A stretch of 64,000 nt of DNA from Desulfofundulus kuznetsovii DSM 6115 (GCF_000214705.1 NC_015573.1:3107001-3171000), one strand, 5' to 3'; positions 40,661 through 50,437 are shown, counted from the first letter of the stretch. Notes: a model not told the origin generated them from the sequence alone. Made by a program: numbers and translations.

Positions 40661-42580
40661 TTACGGAATATTTACCTTACGCCCCCTTTCGGCCACCAGT
40701 TCCGGCGGGGAGAGCTTGATGACCGCTTTATACTGGGGCGGGCATGCCTCCAGGCAGCTGGCGCACTTAACACATTTCTGCTGATCAATAACTTTAATGC
40801 GGTCCTCGTTGGGATAAATGGCCTCCACCGGGCAGCTGCCCACGCAGGCATCACAGGAGCGCTCGCATTTTTCCGGCAGGATGTAATAGGCAATCAGCTC
40901 CCGGCACATCAGCGCCGGGCAACGGCGTTCCTTGATGTGGGCCTCGTATTCGTCCCGGAAATAGCGGATGGTGCTTAAAACGGGATTGGGCGCCGTTTTG
41001 CCCAGCCCGCACAGCGATCCGGCCTTCACGTCTTCAGCCAGTTCCAAAAGAAGCTCTATATCCCCGGGTCTGCCCTGCCCCTTTGTAATTGCCTCCAGGA
41101 TGTCCAGCATCTGCCTGGTTCCCAGGCGGCACATGGTGCACTTGCCGCAGGATTCCTTCTGGGTGAAATCCAGGAAAAACCGGGCTATTTCCACCATGCA
41201 ATCGTCCTCATCCAGGATGACCATCCCGCCGGAACCCATCATGGCCCCGGCCTGGCTTAAAGAGTCGAAATCTATGGGCATATCCAGGGCTGCTTCAGGC
41301 AGGCACCCTCCCGACGGCCCGCCAATCTGCACGGCCTTAAAGGACTTACCTTTGGGAATACCGCTGCCCACGTCATAAACCAGTTGTCTTAGGGTGGTGC
41401 CCATGGGCACCTCGGCCAGGCCGGTATTGATCACTTTCCCGGCCAGGGCAAAGACGGCCGTACCGGGGCTGCCGGCAGTACCGGTCTCCCTGAACCACTG
41501 GGCACCCCGCTCAATAATATGGGGCACGTAGGCCAATGTCTTTACATTATTAATTACCGTGGGCTTGCCCCAAAGCCCGGCGGTGGCCGGAAATGGCGGC
41601 CGGTGGCGGGGCAGGCCCGGTTCCCCTTCCATGGAGGCAATCAGGGCCGTTTCCTCGCCGCAAACAAAGGCCCCCGAACCCTGAAAAACATCCACGTTAA
41701 AGCTAAAACCGCTGCCGAGGATATTGGTCCCTAAAAGGCCGGCCTGGCGCGCCTCTTCGATGGCCTTTTTCACCCTCTCCACAGCCAGGGGATACTCGGC
41801 GCGGATATAGAAATAGCCCTGGCGGGCTCCCACCGCGTAGGCGGCAATGGCCAGCCCCTCCAGCACCTCGTGGGGGTTTGACTCCAGGATGGCCCGGTCC
41901 ATAAAGGCCCCCGGGTCCCCTTCGTCAGCGTTGCAAATGACATACTTCTTTTCCCCCGGCGCCAACCGGCAGGTTTCCCACTTGCGCCCGGTGGGGAAAC
42001 CGGCTCCTCCCCGCCCCCGCAGACCGGAAGCCTTTATTTCTTCAACCACCCATTCAGGCTCCCGGGTCAGGGCTCTGGCCAGGGCGGCATACCCGCCCAG
42101 GGCGATGTAGTGCTCGATTTTTTCCGGGTCAATGAGGCCACACTTATCCAAAATAATGGGCTTTTCAATCATTCCCCGGGGAAAGTCGGTGAGGGCCGGA
42201 ACCATATCGTTGGTCTCCAGCGCGGCCAGGGCAAATTCCAGGCAGGGGTCGTCACCGCCTAAAAAATCCTGCACCAGCCGGGCGGCAATGCCCCCGGTAA
42301 CGTAGCCGTAACTGATGGGTGGGAAACCGGGCTTGTAAACGGTTACCAGGGGCTCCGCATAGCAATGGCCCATGCAGCCCACTTCCAGGACCCGGGCGTC
42401 AATGCCGTGTTTTTCAAGCTCTTCTTTAATTACCTTTAAAATCTCCAGGGCCCCGGCTGCGCGGCCGCAGGTGGCCGTGCCCACCAGAATCAAGGGCCGG
42501 TCCCGCAAGCTCTGCCAGGCAGTCCTGGATTTTTGCCGCAATTTTGCAAAAGTTTCTGCCACTATACTACTGCTGCTCAA
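40661..42580 (-). CDS. nuoF: NuoF/HymB-like NADH-oxidising subunit
   Basis: The 639-residue flavoprotein has an N-terminal thioredoxin-like 2Fe-2S domain (about residues 25-115), then the NADH/FMN-binding core GLRGRGGAGFPTGRKWE and ICNADEGDPGAFMDR. The 4Fe-4S motif ESCGKCTMCRLGTRQM follows, and the C-terminal ferredoxin has CERSCDACVGSCP and CVKCASCLEACP. This extended form is typical of bifurcating hydrogenase and formate dehydrogenase diaphorases. The TTG start overlaps nuoE by 14 nt. It oxidises NADH or reduces NAD together with NuoE and the HoxU-like protein. Confidence 0.93.
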   Translation of the reverse strand: MSSSSIVAETFAKLRQKSRTAWQSLRDRPLILVGTATCGRAAGALEILKVIKEELEKHGIDARVLEVGCMGHCYAEPLVTVYKPGFPPISYGYVTGGIAARLVQDFLGGDDPCLEFALAALETNDMVPALTDFPRGMIEKPIILDKCGLIDPEKIEHYIALGGYAALARALTREPEWVVEEIKASGLRGRGGAGFPTGRKWETCRLAPGEKKYVICNADEGDPGAFMDRAILESNPHEVLEGLAIAAYAVGARQGYFYIRAEYPLAVERVKKAIEEARQAGLLGTNILGSGFSFNVDVFQGSGAFVCGEETALIASMEGEPGLPRHRPPFPATAGLWGKPTVINNVKTLAYVPHIIERGAQWFRETGTAGSPGTAVFALAGKVINTGLAEVPMGTTLRQLVYDVGSGIPKGKSFKAVQIGGPSGGCLPEAALDMPIDFDSLSQAGAMMGSGGMVILDEDDCMVEIARFFLDFTQKESCGKCTMCRLGTRQMLDILEAITKGQGRPGDIELLLELAEDVKAGSLCGLGKTAPNPVLSTIRYFRDEYEAHIKERRCPALMCRELIAYYILPEKCERSCDACVGSCPVEAIYPNEDRIKVIDQQKCVKCASCLEACPPQYKAVIKLSPPELVAERGRKVNIP

Positions 42581-43097
42581 CTGCTTCCCCTTCTTTCTGC
42601 TGGCCTTTCGGGATTTTTACGCCAAAGGAAAAGAGCAACCCGTCCACCCGGGTGGGGGTTACCTTGCCGTACACCTCTTCATCGATCACCGTTACCGGTG
42701 CCATGGTGCAGCATCCCACGCAGGCCACCCTTTCCAGGCTGAATTCCCGGTCCGGCGTAACCTGGTTAACGTCAATACCCAGCCGTCTCTTCCAGCAGTC
42801 CAGGATGATATTGCCCCCCTTCATGTGGCAGGCCGTGCCCATGCATACCTTGATCTGGTGTTTCCCCGGGGGAATGAGGCGAAACTGGTTGTAAAAGGTG
42901 GCCACGCTGTAAACATCCACGGCCGGGATGCCCAGGTGCCGCGCCACTTCCTCCATGGCCACCAGGGGGACATAGCCCAGCTTTTCCTGTACCTGCTGCA
43001 AAATAGGAATGAGATTACCCCGTTCACGGGAATAATTCTCCAGGATGTTCCCGGTTTGTTCTAAGGCAACCCTTTTTTCTTCTTCCGTTAAATGCAT
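42567..43097 (-). CDS. nuoE: NuoE-like 2Fe-2S subunit
   Basis: This roughly 176-residue protein has an N-terminal helical part and a thioredoxin-like 2Fe-2S domain with ligands in VCMGTACHMKGG and ACVGCCTMAPV, the NuoE pattern. ATG 43097 follows GGGAGAG by 6 nt; ATG 43103 abuts it. It is the first gene of the operon and is coupled to nuoF. The 150 nt upstream (43104-43245) holds no recognisable gene. Confidence 0.92.
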   Translation of the reverse strand: MHLTEEEKRVALEQTGNILENYSRERGNLIPILQQVQEKLGYVPLVAMEEVARHLGIPAVDVYSVATFYNQFRLIPPGKHQIKVCMGTACHMKGGNIILDCWKRRLGIDVNQVTPDREFSLERVACVGCCTMAPVTVIDEEVYGKVTPTRVDGLLFSFGVKIPKGQQKEGEAVEQQ

Positions 43098-43245
43098 GGA
43101 CATCTCTCCCGACTGACTTGTTGAAAACTCAATTACCCGGTTATCTTGAAAACCTCTCCATAATCATAACGCTAAACATATTAATGGTCAACAGCCTTAA
43201 ATTATTTTAAGAAATTTTTCCGCATTTACTTTAAATAGCCAAAAA

Positions 43246-43584
43246 CTACCGGTACCTGCCCCGGTAGAGATCTGCAGGATATTTCCTGGCATTGGCCGCC
43301 ATTTTTTGCTTTACCGCCCGGGCCAGGTCAATGCCTGCGGTGTTGGCCATGGCCAGGCAGTAAATCAATACATCGGCCAGTTCCTCCTCCACCCGTTCTA
43401 AAAGCCCGGGTTCCAGCTCCCGCCCGTCGGACCACTGGAAAAGCTCCATTAGTTCGGCGGCCTCAATGGCCACAGACATGGCCAGATTCTTGGGCGTATG
43501 AAACTGCGCCCAGTCCCTCTCCTCCACAAAGGCGGCCACCATATTTTTTAAATCCTGCAGCGTGATTCGGGCATCTTCAGGCAT
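43246..43584 (-). CDS. MazG-like nucleotide pyrophosphohydrolase
   Basis: This 112-residue all-alpha protein has PKNLAMSVAIEAAELMELFQW and RVEEELADVLIYCLAMANTAG, the E-x2-E ... E-x2-D metal-binding helices of the MazG/dCTPase (RS21-C6) family. It cleaves non-canonical or excess NTPs to NMP and pyrophosphate. ATG 43584 is chosen because the upstream frame adds a short non-homologous leader. It stands alone near sigH. Confidence 0.85.
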   Translation of the reverse strand: MPEDARITLQDLKNMVAAFVEERDWAQFHTPKNLAMSVAIEAAELMELFQWSDGRELEPGLLERVEEELADVLIYCLAMANTAGIDLARAVKQKMAANARKYPADLYRGRYR

Positions 43585-43744
43585 CTCGAAGCAACCCCCC
43601 GTCAACAAACTGCTCTTTCGGTCTCAGGCACCATCAGGAAAGAACCCCGGCGCTAAAAACATGCCGTGTCCATCCTCGATACCTTTTCAGGGGCTACATC
43701 AAAAAATCGTCCAAAAAAGCAGGAATGTATCCTTCCAGGTCGAA

Positions 43745-43782
43745 TTAAAAAATAAAAGGGCTACTTTTTAAGTAACCCTTTT
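43745..43782 (-). terminator. Terminator after sigH
   Basis: On the minus strand AAAAGGGTTACTT-AAAA-AGTAGCCCTTTT is followed by ATTTTTTAATT, a strong intrinsic terminator directly past the sigH stop at 43790. Confidence 0.88.
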
Positions 43783-43789
43783 CAGCTAA

Positions 43790-44434
43790 TTAGTTGTTCC
43801 GCTTTTCCAGATATCTTTCCAGCTTGCGCTTAACTCGCTGCAGGGCATTGTCGATGGACTTGACGTGGCGCTTCAAGTCCTCGGCAATTTCCTGGTAGGA
43901 CTTACCCTCCAGGTAGGACATCAGCACCTTCCACTCCAGGGAACTCAGGATCTCGCCCATTTTTTCTTCAATATCATAAAATTCCTCCCGGCTGATGATC
44001 AACTCCTCCGGGTCGGCAATCTTGGTGCCGGAGATGACATCCAGAAGGGTGCGGTCGGAATCTTCGTCGTAAATGGGCTTGTTCAAGGAAACATAAGAGT
44101 TCAAGGGGATGTGTTTTTGCCGGGTGGCCGTTTTGATGGCCGTAATGATCTGCCTGGTAATACAAAGTTCTGCGAAGGCCCGGAAAGATGATAGCTTGTC
44201 TAACCGGAAATCGCGGATGGCCTTGTAAAGGCCGATCATCCCTTCCTGAATGATGTCCTCCCGATCAGCCCCAATGAGGAAGTAGGAACGTGCTTTCGCC
44301 CGGACAAAGTTTTTGTATTTATTAATCAAATACTCCAGGGCCGCGTCATCACCTTCGCGGGCGTATTCCACCACTTCCTCATCGTCCATCATGTGATAAC
44401 AGCTCGCACATTCCCTCTGGACGCTCAGACTCAC
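43790..44434 (-). CDS. sigH: RNA polymerase sporulation sigma factor SigH
   Basis: This 214-residue sigma-70-family factor has region 2 (ALEYLINKYKNFVRAKARSYFLIGADREDIIQEGMIGLYKAIRDF by position, near residues 34-80) and region 4 (SYLEGKSYQEIAEDLKRHVKSIDNALQRVKRKL by position, near 175-205). The close match to Bacillus Spo0H and the yacP-rlmB-mrnC-cysS order upstream support SigH, which controls entry into sporulation. GTG 44434 follows GGGGGG. The start was kept at GTG since no ATG fits. Confidence 0.93.
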   Translation of the reverse strand: MSLSVQRECASCYHMMDDEEVVEYAREGDDAALEYLINKYKNFVRAKARSYFLIGADREDIIQEGMIGLYKAIRDFRLDKLSSFRAFAELCITRQIITAIKTATRQKHIPLNSYVSLNKPIYDEDSDRTLLDVISGTKIADPEELIISREEFYDIEEKMGEILSSLEWKVLMSYLEGKSYQEIAEDLKRHVKSIDNALQRVKRKLERYLEKRNN

Positions 44435-44493
44435 AATATCCCCCCCGCTTTGTGTGTCCGGCTTTCCCGCTCAAAACACTTAAACCAGAAGAA

Positions 44494-44559
44494 AAAGAAA
44501 AGCCTTTCCGCCGTTAGTCAGAAGTCCGGGCTGATATAGATCCCGACTCTCTTTTCTTT
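44494..44559 (-). terminator. Probable terminator between yacP and sigH
   Basis: AAAGAAAAG and CTTTTCTTT arms (9 bp) bracket a GTCGGG / CCCGGAC inner stem; a T-rich run follows on the minus strand. It lies in the 244-bp gap upstream of sigH. Confidence 0.5.
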
Positions 44560-44678
44560 GAACGGATCAAGGCATTTTCCCGTACCTCTTTCTTTAATTT
44601 TGCCTAACTAATTATATCTCAGCCCCGATAACCCGTCAAGAAAAATTAGGACTTGCTTTCGTTCCACAATCATCCTGG

Positions 44679-45191
44679 CTAGTCTTTTTTTCTTCGCCAG
44701 CGTTCAAAAATTAGGCGAATATCGTCCACCAGGCGGTTTTCTAAATAAGCATCCGCCGGCCGCCCGCTGTTAAAATGCTTTTTTCCTTCCTCCTGCGTAT
44801 GCTGGACTTTTTTCCACAGCTCCCTGGGCGTGATCCGGTAGGCACCCCGCCCCAGAATCATCCTCTGTTCGGCCCAGTCGTAGGTGGCCACATAAACCGT
44901 TCCCCGCCGGGACAGCTCCCCAACCAGTTTCTCAATGACTGCATCGGCAGTTTCTCCCTCGGGGGTATAAATCACCTGCACCCCGTCGACGGTCTCCGAC
45001 CGGTCCCCGCCGTGCTTCACCTGGTGGGCATCAAAGACCACCACCACGTGCTCTCCGGTGAAAGCGGCATAATTAACTAAAATATCCACCAGCCGGGTGC
45101 GTGCATGCTCCAAACTTGATTCGGAAAGCTGTTCCAGTTCCGGCCAGGCATGAATGATGTTATAGCCGTCAACGATCAGGTACTCGTCCAT
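44679..45191 (-). CDS. yacP: NYN-domain ribonuclease-like protein YacP (Rae1)
   Basis: This 170-residue PIN-like NYN domain starts DEYLIVDGYNIIHAWPEL and continues with VVVFDAHQVKHGGDRSE and ATYDWAEQRMILGRGAYRI. In Bacillus the orthologue Rae1 cleaves mRNA in the ribosomal A site. ATG 45191 follows AGAGGAG and overlaps the end of rlmB. The position in the conserved cysS-mrnC-rlmB-yacP block supports the name. Confidence 0.88.
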   Translation of the reverse strand: MDEYLIVDGYNIIHAWPELEQLSESSLEHARTRLVDILVNYAAFTGEHVVVVFDAHQVKHGGDRSETVDGVQVIYTPEGETADAVIEKLVGELSRRGTVYVATYDWAEQRMILGRGAYRITPRELWKKVQHTQEEGKKHFNSGRPADAYLENRLVDDIRLIFERWRRKKD

Positions 45192-45939
45192 GGACCAGTC
45201 TCCTCTGCCTGACCACCTCGTAGGCCAGCAGGGCTGCCGCCACCGAGGCATTTAGGGAGCCAACCCGCCCGGCCATGGGCAGTCTGACCAGCTGATCGCA
45301 TTTTTCCCGCACCAATCTCCCCAGGCCTTTGTCTTCGCCGCCAATGACCAGGGCAATGGGGCCGTCCAAACGCACATCCCAGTACATGTCCCGGGCCGTC
45401 CCGCAGGCCCCGACCACCCAGAGTCCCCGCTCCTGGAGGTAGGTAATGGTCCGGGCCAGATTGGGCACCCGGGCTACCCGGACATATTCCACCGCCCCGC
45501 AGGAAGCCTTGGCCACCGCCGGGGTAAGGGCTGCCGAACGGTGCCGGGTAACAACCACACCGTGTACCCCGGCGGCATCGGCCGTACGCAAAATGGCTCC
45601 CAGGTTGTGGGGATCGGTTATTTCGTTAAGCAGGATTATAAAGGGATCCTCAGGAAACGCGGCAGCCAGGATGTCATCCACGGAAACGTATTCTTTGGCC
45701 GCCGCCATGGCTACAACTCCCTGGTGCGGAGCATCCTTAACCAGCCCGTTCAGATGGGACCTATCCACGTACTGGACGGGTATCCCCCGTTCCCGGGCCA
45801 GGTTAAGGATTTCCTGCAGGGTGCCGCCGCCGGCTCCTTTAGCCACCAGGAGCTTGTTAATGGACCGGTTGGCGACAAGGGCCTCTTTTACCGGGTGGCG
45901 GCCGGTAATGATATTTTCACAAGCCGCCTTTTCAGTCAT
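45169..45939 (-). CDS. rlmB: 23S rRNA (guanosine-2'-O-)-methyltransferase RlmB
   Basis: This 256-residue SpoU-class methyltransferase has an N-terminal substrate-binding domain (IITGRHPVKEALVANRSINK) and the trefoil-knot catalytic domain with NEITDPHNLGAILRTADA, VIGGEDKGLGRLV and GSLNASVAAALLAYE. It methylates G2251 of 23S rRNA in E. coli. ATG 45939 is the last start before the domain; it overlaps mrnC by 8 nt. Confidence 0.92.
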   Translation of the reverse strand: MTEKAACENIITGRHPVKEALVANRSINKLLVAKGAGGGTLQEILNLARERGIPVQYVDRSHLNGLVKDAPHQGVVAMAAAKEYVSVDDILAAAFPEDPFIILLNEITDPHNLGAILRTADAAGVHGVVVTRHRSAALTPAVAKASCGAVEYVRVARVPNLARTITYLQERGLWVVGACGTARDMYWDVRLDGPIALVIGGEDKGLGRLVREKCDQLVRLPMAGRVGSLNASVAAALLAYEVVRQRRLVHGRVPDR

Positions 45940-46363
45940 CCTTTTCCACCACCTGGCGGGCCAGGGCAAGGATCTCTCCCAGGCGCTCGCTTTGCCCCGA
46001 TAGGTACAGGTAACCGATAAGACTTTCCAGCCCCGTACTGTAGCGGTAGCTGATCACATCGGAGCCCCGGGGTGGGTGGCCGCTCCGGGCATTGCGGCCC
46101 CGCCGGGCAACGGCCGCCTCGCCTTCCGTAAGCTGTTCTTTCAGGGCATGCATCACCCGGGCCTGGGTATCGGCCCGTACATATTTTATGGTCTCCTGGT
46201 GCAGTTGATTCACAGAAGTAACTCCCCGGGCCACCAGATATTGACGGATGGCCAGCTCATACACGGCGTCGCCAATATAGGCCAGCACCAGGGACGGCAG
46301 TTGTTCCGCGTTGGGGATGATCTCCCCGGGTAAGGACATGGTCACGGCAAACGGTCCCCTCAT
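45932..46363 (-). CDS. mrnC: Mini-ribonuclease 3
   Basis: This 143-residue stand-alone RNase III catalytic domain without the dsRNA-binding domain has [20 protein letters not shown] near residue 27 and [16 protein letters not shown] near 108, the two acidic helices of the active site. MrnC matures 23S rRNA in Bacillus. Its ATG overlaps the cysS stop (ATGA). Confidence 0.92.
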   Translation of the reverse strand: MRGPFAVTMSLPGEIIPNAEQLPSLVLAYIGDAVYELAIRQYLVARGVTSVNQLHQETIKYVRADTQARVMHALKEQLTEGEAAVARRGRNARSGHPPRGSDVISYRYSTGLESLIGYLYLSGQSERLGEILALARQVVEKDD

Positions 46364-47811
46364 CCCTGTCTCTTCCAGCGCACGCCGCCGGGCGTGTCTT
46401 CCAGAATAATACCCAGTTCCTTCAGGCGATCCCGGATGCGGTCGGCGGTGGCCCAGTCCTTTTTCGCCCTGGCCTGCTGCCGCACTTCCAGCAGCAACTC
46501 GATCAGGGCTTCCTCAAGACCATCGCTTTTTGCATGCCGCCCCTCGATGAGTATGCGCCCGGTCCTTTCGTCAACCCGGAAAAGACCCAGCACTTCGTTA
46601 AAGGAGCGGAAAAGGTCCATGGCCTTTTCCAGGGCTGCCCGGCAGGGAGAGCCGGCGGTACCATGCAGGTAAGCATTGACTTCCCGGGCCAGTTCAAACC
46701 AAATGCCCACCGCCAGGGCGGTATTAAAATCGTCATCCATGGCGGCCACAAAATCCCGGTGGTGCTTTTCCAGGGCGGCTATAAATTCTTCATCTTCGGG
46801 TTCTATTTGTTCCCGGGACGGCCGGTCCAGGGCCTCGGTCAACAGGCGGATGCTGTTTTTAAAGCGTTCCAGTCCCCGCCCGGCGGCAGCCATCTTTTCG
46901 TCATCGAAATCCAGCGGGCTGCGGTAATGGGTGGAAAGGAGGAAGAAACGCACTACCTCCGGGGGAAACCTGTCCAAAATTTCCCGCACCAGAAAGAAGT
47001 TGCCCAGGGATTTGGACATTTTTTCCTGGTTGACGGTAATGAAGCCGTTATGCATCCAGTAGCGCACAAACGGCCGGCCCGTGGCCGCCTCGGCCTGGGC
47101 AATTTCATTTTCGTGGTGGGGGAAGACAAGGTCAAAGCCTCCCCCGTGAATGTCGAAGTTATTACCCAGGTATTTTAAGGCCATGGCCGAGCATTCAATG
47201 TGCCAGCCGGGACGCCCTTTGCCCCAGGGGCTGTCCCAGGCCGGTTCGCCGGGTTTGGCCGCCTTCCACAGGGCGAAATCCATGGGGTGTTTTTTGCGGG
47301 GGTCCACCTCCACCCGGGCTCCCGCCTGCATTTCCTCCAGGGTGCGCCCGGATAGCTTGCCGTACTCGGGAAAGGCGCTGATGTCAAAATATACGTCCCC
47401 ATCTACCACATAGGCGGCCTTCTTTTCGATAAGGGTACTGATGAGATCGATGATTTCCGGGAGGTGCTCGGAAACCCTGGGATGCACATCGGCCGGCCGC
47501 ACATTTAAGGCCTCAGCGTCCCGGTAGTATTCGTCAATATATTTGCGGGCCAGGGCCAGGGCATCGACACCTTCTTCCCGGGCCCGGTTGATGATCTTGT
47601 CGTCGATGTCTGTAAAATTCTGAACATACTTCACCCGGTAACCGCGGTACTGGAAATACCGCCGCACGGTGTCAAAAAAGACCAGGGGGCGGGCGTTGCC
47701 CAGGTGGATGAAGTTGTAGGTGGTCGGCCCGCAGACGTACATATCCACCCGCCCCGGATGCCGGGGAATAAACTTTTCCTTACGCCTGGTCAAAGTATTG
47801 TATATTTCCAT
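46360..47811 (-). CDS. cysS: Cysteinyl-tRNA synthetase
   Basis: This 483-residue class I synthetase has the HIGH-like site [17 protein letters not shown] near residue 27, zinc ligands including [10 protein letters not shown] and the HHENEIAQ block, and KMSKSLGN near residue 266. It charges tRNA-Cys and sits between cysE and mrnC, as in other Firmicutes. I saw no T-box leader upstream; instead spacer 3 lies between cysE and cysS. Confidence 0.96.
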   Translation of the reverse strand: MEIYNTLTRRKEKFIPRHPGRVDMYVCGPTTYNFIHLGNARPLVFFDTVRRYFQYRGYRVKYVQNFTDIDDKIINRAREEGVDALALARKYIDEYYRDAEALNVRPADVHPRVSEHLPEIIDLISTLIEKKAAYVVDGDVYFDISAFPEYGKLSGRTLEEMQAGARVEVDPRKKHPMDFALWKAAKPGEPAWDSPWGKGRPGWHIECSAMALKYLGNNFDIHGGGFDLVFPHHENEIAQAEAATGRPFVRYWMHNGFITVNQEKMSKSLGNFFLVREILDRFPPEVVRFFLLSTHYRSPLDFDDEKMAAAGRGLERFKNSIRLLTEALDRPSREQIEPEDEEFIAALEKHHRDFVAAMDDDFNTALAVGIWFELAREVNAYLHGTAGSPCRAALEKAMDLFRSFNEVLGLFRVDERTGRILIEGRHAKSDGLEEALIELLLEVRQQARAKKDWATADRIRDRLKELGIILEDTPGGVRWKRQG

Positions 47812-47889
47812 GGAACAATCGCTCCTCTAAATCCACGTTGTGAGATAAGTCGCTCCTTAAGGGACGACCGCCGCCCGTTTCGTTTCTGG

Positions 47890-47949
47890 TTTTGCGACAG
47901 TACCTATGTAGCCCGGTCCCGCGCTCACAGCGCTTCGTTTCAGGACCGG
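47890..47949. repeat. Spacer 3: IS6-terminal-repeat-like segment plus GC-rich hairpin
   Basis: 47890-47904 on the minus strand reads GGTACTGTCGCAAAA, like IS6-family ends and the arms at 36488-36542. Next to it, CCGGTCC (47913-47919) and GGACCGG (47943-47949) bracket a CGCGCTCACAGCGCTTCG module like those of spacers 1 and 2. It separates cysE from cysS. Confidence 0.5.
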
Positions 47950-47961
47950 CGTACCGCCCCC

Positions 47962-48699
47962 TCACGACTCGTTTGGCCGGGAAAAGGCGCCCTGCACCAA
48001 GGCGTCACAGGACTTTAATGGTTCGGCCGGCTTGCTGTCCGCCAGCTTTTTCTCCAGTTCCAGGACCCGTTTTTCCAGGCGCTCAATGTTGTGCATCAGG
48101 CAGTTAATTACTTCCGCCACCGGGTCGGGCAACAAGTCGTGACGCAGGTCAATATCCGGCACGCTCGCCGAATCCACCCGCTTGCCGTCCTGGATGACCA
48201 CCTTGCCGGGCACCCCCACCACGGTGCTGTTGGGAGGTACGGGCTTGAGCACCACCGAGCCGGCACCGATCTTGGAGTTGTCCCCGACAGTAAAGGAGCC
48301 GAGAATTTTGGCGCCGGCACTGATCACCACGTTGTTGCCGATGGTGGGGTGGCGCTTGCCCTTTTCCTTCCCCGTTCCCCCCAGGGTTACTCCCTGGTAG
48401 ATGGTCACGTTGTCGCCAATTTCCGCCGTTTCCCCGATGACCACCCCGGCCCCGTGGTCAATGAAAAGTCCCTGGCCGATCTTGGCCCCGGGGTGAATTT
48501 CAATCTGGGTGAGGAAGCGGGAGATGTGGGAAATCAACCGGGCGATGGTGAAGAGCCGCTTCCGGTAAAAGAAATGGGCTATCCGATGCATGATAATGGC
48601 ATGCAGGCCGGGATAGCAGAGCAGCACTTCCAGAAGGCTTTTGGCCGCCGGATCCCGTTCAAATACCGCCTGTATGTCACGCTTCAGCTGCTTGAACAT
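47962..48699 (-). CDS. cysE: Serine O-acetyltransferase
   Basis: This 245-residue protein has an N-terminal helical domain ([20 protein letters not shown]) and a left-handed beta-helix with hexapeptide repeats through [20 protein letters not shown], catalytic His, [19 protein letters not shown] and [12 protein letters not shown]. It makes O-acetylserine for cysteine synthesis. ATG 48699 follows TTGGAGG by 7 nt. The last nine codons (about GAFSRPNES) run into the GC-rich spacer and may be a recent extension. Confidence 0.94.
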   Translation of the reverse strand: MFKQLKRDIQAVFERDPAAKSLLEVLLCYPGLHAIIMHRIAHFFYRKRLFTIARLISHISRFLTQIEIHPGAKIGQGLFIDHGAGVVIGETAEIGDNVTIYQGVTLGGTGKEKGKRHPTIGNNVVISAGAKILGSFTVGDNSKIGAGSVVLKPVPPNSTVVGVPGKVVIQDGKRVDSASVPDIDLRHDLLPDPVAEVINCLMHNIERLEKRVLELEKKLADSKPAEPLKSCDALVQGAFSRPNES

Positions 48700-48738
48700 A
48701 ACCCAACCTCCAAGTGGCAAACCGGAGCATAGATACAA

Positions 48739-50187
48739 TTAACCTGCCCGGGCCAGGCGGGCCAGCACCTTTTCCTTGCCCAGGAGGGGGATAACCTGGA
48801 AAAGTTCCGGGCCATGGGTCCGGCCGGTGAGGGCCACCCGGATGGGCAGGTAAACTTTGCGGGCGCCCAAACCCAGTTCCTTGGGCAGCTTTTTCAACAT
48901 GCTCCGGGCAGTTTCTTCATTCAATCCGTCTGCCGATCTGATTTTCTCCGCCAGGGCGGCCAGGACGCGGGGAACCTGCTCCCCGGCCAGCACAGCGCGG
49001 GCCTCTTCATCTTCCGGCTCCACTTCCGGCGCAAAGAAAATGTCCACGTGCCGGGTAATCCCGGACAGGTTGGTCAGGTAATCCCGTACGGCCGCCACCA
49101 GTTGTTTCAACCATTGGTACTGCTCCGGAGTTACCTCGCCTGAAATATAACCGGCCTTTTGCAAAAAGGGTATGGCCAGATCGGTAATCCGCTCCAGGGG
49201 GCTTTGACGAATGTAGTGGCCGTTCAACCAGTTAAGCTTGTCCAGGTCAAAAACGGCCGGATTTTTGGCCACCCGCTCGAGGGAAAACTGCCGTTTTAAC
49301 TCTTCCAGAGTAAAGATTTCCTCTTCGCCGCCGGGGGACCAGCCTAAAAGGGCCAGGAAGTTGACCAGGGCCTCGGGAAGGTAGCCCATCTCCCGGTACT
49401 GCTCGATGGAAGTGGCTCCGTGCCGCTTGCTCATCTTGGTGCGATCCTGGCCCAGGATCAGCGAAACGTGGGCAAACTGCGGCACCGGCCAGCCGAAGGC
49501 CCGGTAAAGGAGAATCTGCCGCGGCGTATTGGACAGGTGTTCCTCCGCCCGGATGACATGGGTAATGCCCATGGTGTGATCATCCACCACCACGGCAAAG
49601 TTGTAGGTGGGAATGCCGTCGGACTTAACGATAATAAAGTCGCCGATGCCGTCAACATCAAAGGATACTTCCCCGCGGACCAGGTCCTGCACGGTTATGG
49701 TTTCCCCGGAGGGGACCGCGAAACGCAGTACCGGCCGGCGCCCCTCGGCTTCCAAACGGCGCCTGTCCTCCTCGCACAGGTGACGACATCGGCCGCTATA
49801 GCGGGGCATCTCGCCCCGGGCCAAAAGGGCTTCCCGCTCGGCGGCCAGCTCCTCTTCGGTACAGTAACAGCGGTAGGCCCACCCGCTTTCTAAAAGCTGC
49901 CGGGCATAACGTTGATAAATGGGAAGCCGCTCCGTCTGCCGGTAAGGGCCGTGGGGACCGCCCACTTCAATCCCCTCGTCCCAATCGAGGCCCAGCCAGC
50001 GCAAAGCGGCCAGGATGTTTTCCTCGGATTCCCGGGAAGAACGCTCCAGATCCGTGTCCTCGATGCGCACAATAAAAGTGCCGCCTTGATTGCGGGCAAA
50101 CAGCCAGTTAAACAAAGCCGAACGAGCCCCTCCGATATGCAGCGGGCCGGTGGGGCTGGGGGCAAATCTTACTCTGACGCCGGACAA
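48739..50187 (-). CDS. gltX: Glutamyl-tRNA synthetase
   Basis: This 482-residue class Ib synthetase starts with [20 protein letters not shown] and has [20 protein letters not shown] near residue 250, with zinc-region cysteines ([12 protein letters not shown] and [10 protein letters not shown]) near residues 100-130. It is a non-discriminating or Glu-specific enzyme; this cannot be told from sequence. The start is TTG 50187 with AGAGGAGG; the ORF upstream of it has no site. It heads the operon gltX-cysE-cysS-mrnC-rlmB-yacP. Confidence 0.96.
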   Translation of the reverse strand: MSGVRVRFAPSPTGPLHIGGARSALFNWLFARNQGGTFIVRIEDTDLERSSRESEENILAALRWLGLDWDEGIEVGGPHGPYRQTERLPIYQRYARQLLESGWAYRCYCTEEELAAEREALLARGEMPRYSGRCRHLCEEDRRRLEAEGRRPVLRFAVPSGETITVQDLVRGEVSFDVDGIGDFIIVKSDGIPTYNFAVVVDDHTMGITHVIRAEEHLSNTPRQILLYRAFGWPVPQFAHVSLILGQDRTKMSKRHGATSIEQYREMGYLPEALVNFLALLGWSPGGEEEIFTLEELKRQFSLERVAKNPAVFDLDKLNWLNGHYIRQSPLERITDLAIPFLQKAGYISGEVTPEQYQWLKQLVAAVRDYLTNLSGITRHVDIFFAPEVEPEDEEARAVLAGEQVPRVLAALAEKIRSADGLNEETARSMLKKLPKELGLGARKVYLPIRVALTGRTHGPELFQVIPLLGKEKVLARLARAG

Positions 50188-50349
50188 AAAAGGTCCTCCT
50201 CTGCAATTTAAAATTATTAGGACTTTAAAGCGCATTATTCGACCCATATTATATCACCGGGCCGGTAGAGAGGCAACTTTTGAATGTAATCGGGGCCTTG
50301 CCGGGCCGTTCGCGCGGGGTTAGAATAATGACGTAGAAAAAGCGCCTTT

Positions 50350-50372
50350 CCCCGGTGTTCGAACACCCGGGG
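50350..50372. promoter_or_regulatory. GGTGTTCGAACACC palindrome in the gltX/coaE divergent region
   Basis: A 14-bp perfect palindrome (50354-50367), extended by CCCC/GGGG with one bulge, lies between the divergent gltX and coaE genes. It could be a regulator site or a hairpin in the coaE leader. The rest of 50188-50437 has no gene. Confidence 0.4.
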
Positions 50373-50437
50373 GCGGGATTTTTGCCCGGCACGGCCGCCT
50401 TCATGGCCGTGACTGGGAAAAAGGACGGTAATGGGAA

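Noticed and set aside
50350-50372. LexA box in the gltX/coaE region
   Set aside because: The palindrome has GTTCGAAC with no 4-nt gap between half sites, unlike the GAAC-N4-GTTC Gram-positive LexA site.
47812-50437. T-box leader before gltX, cysE or cysS
   Set aside because: No AGGGTGG-type T-box sequence or specifier layout was seen in the upstream gaps (47812-47961, 48700-48738 and 50188-50437).
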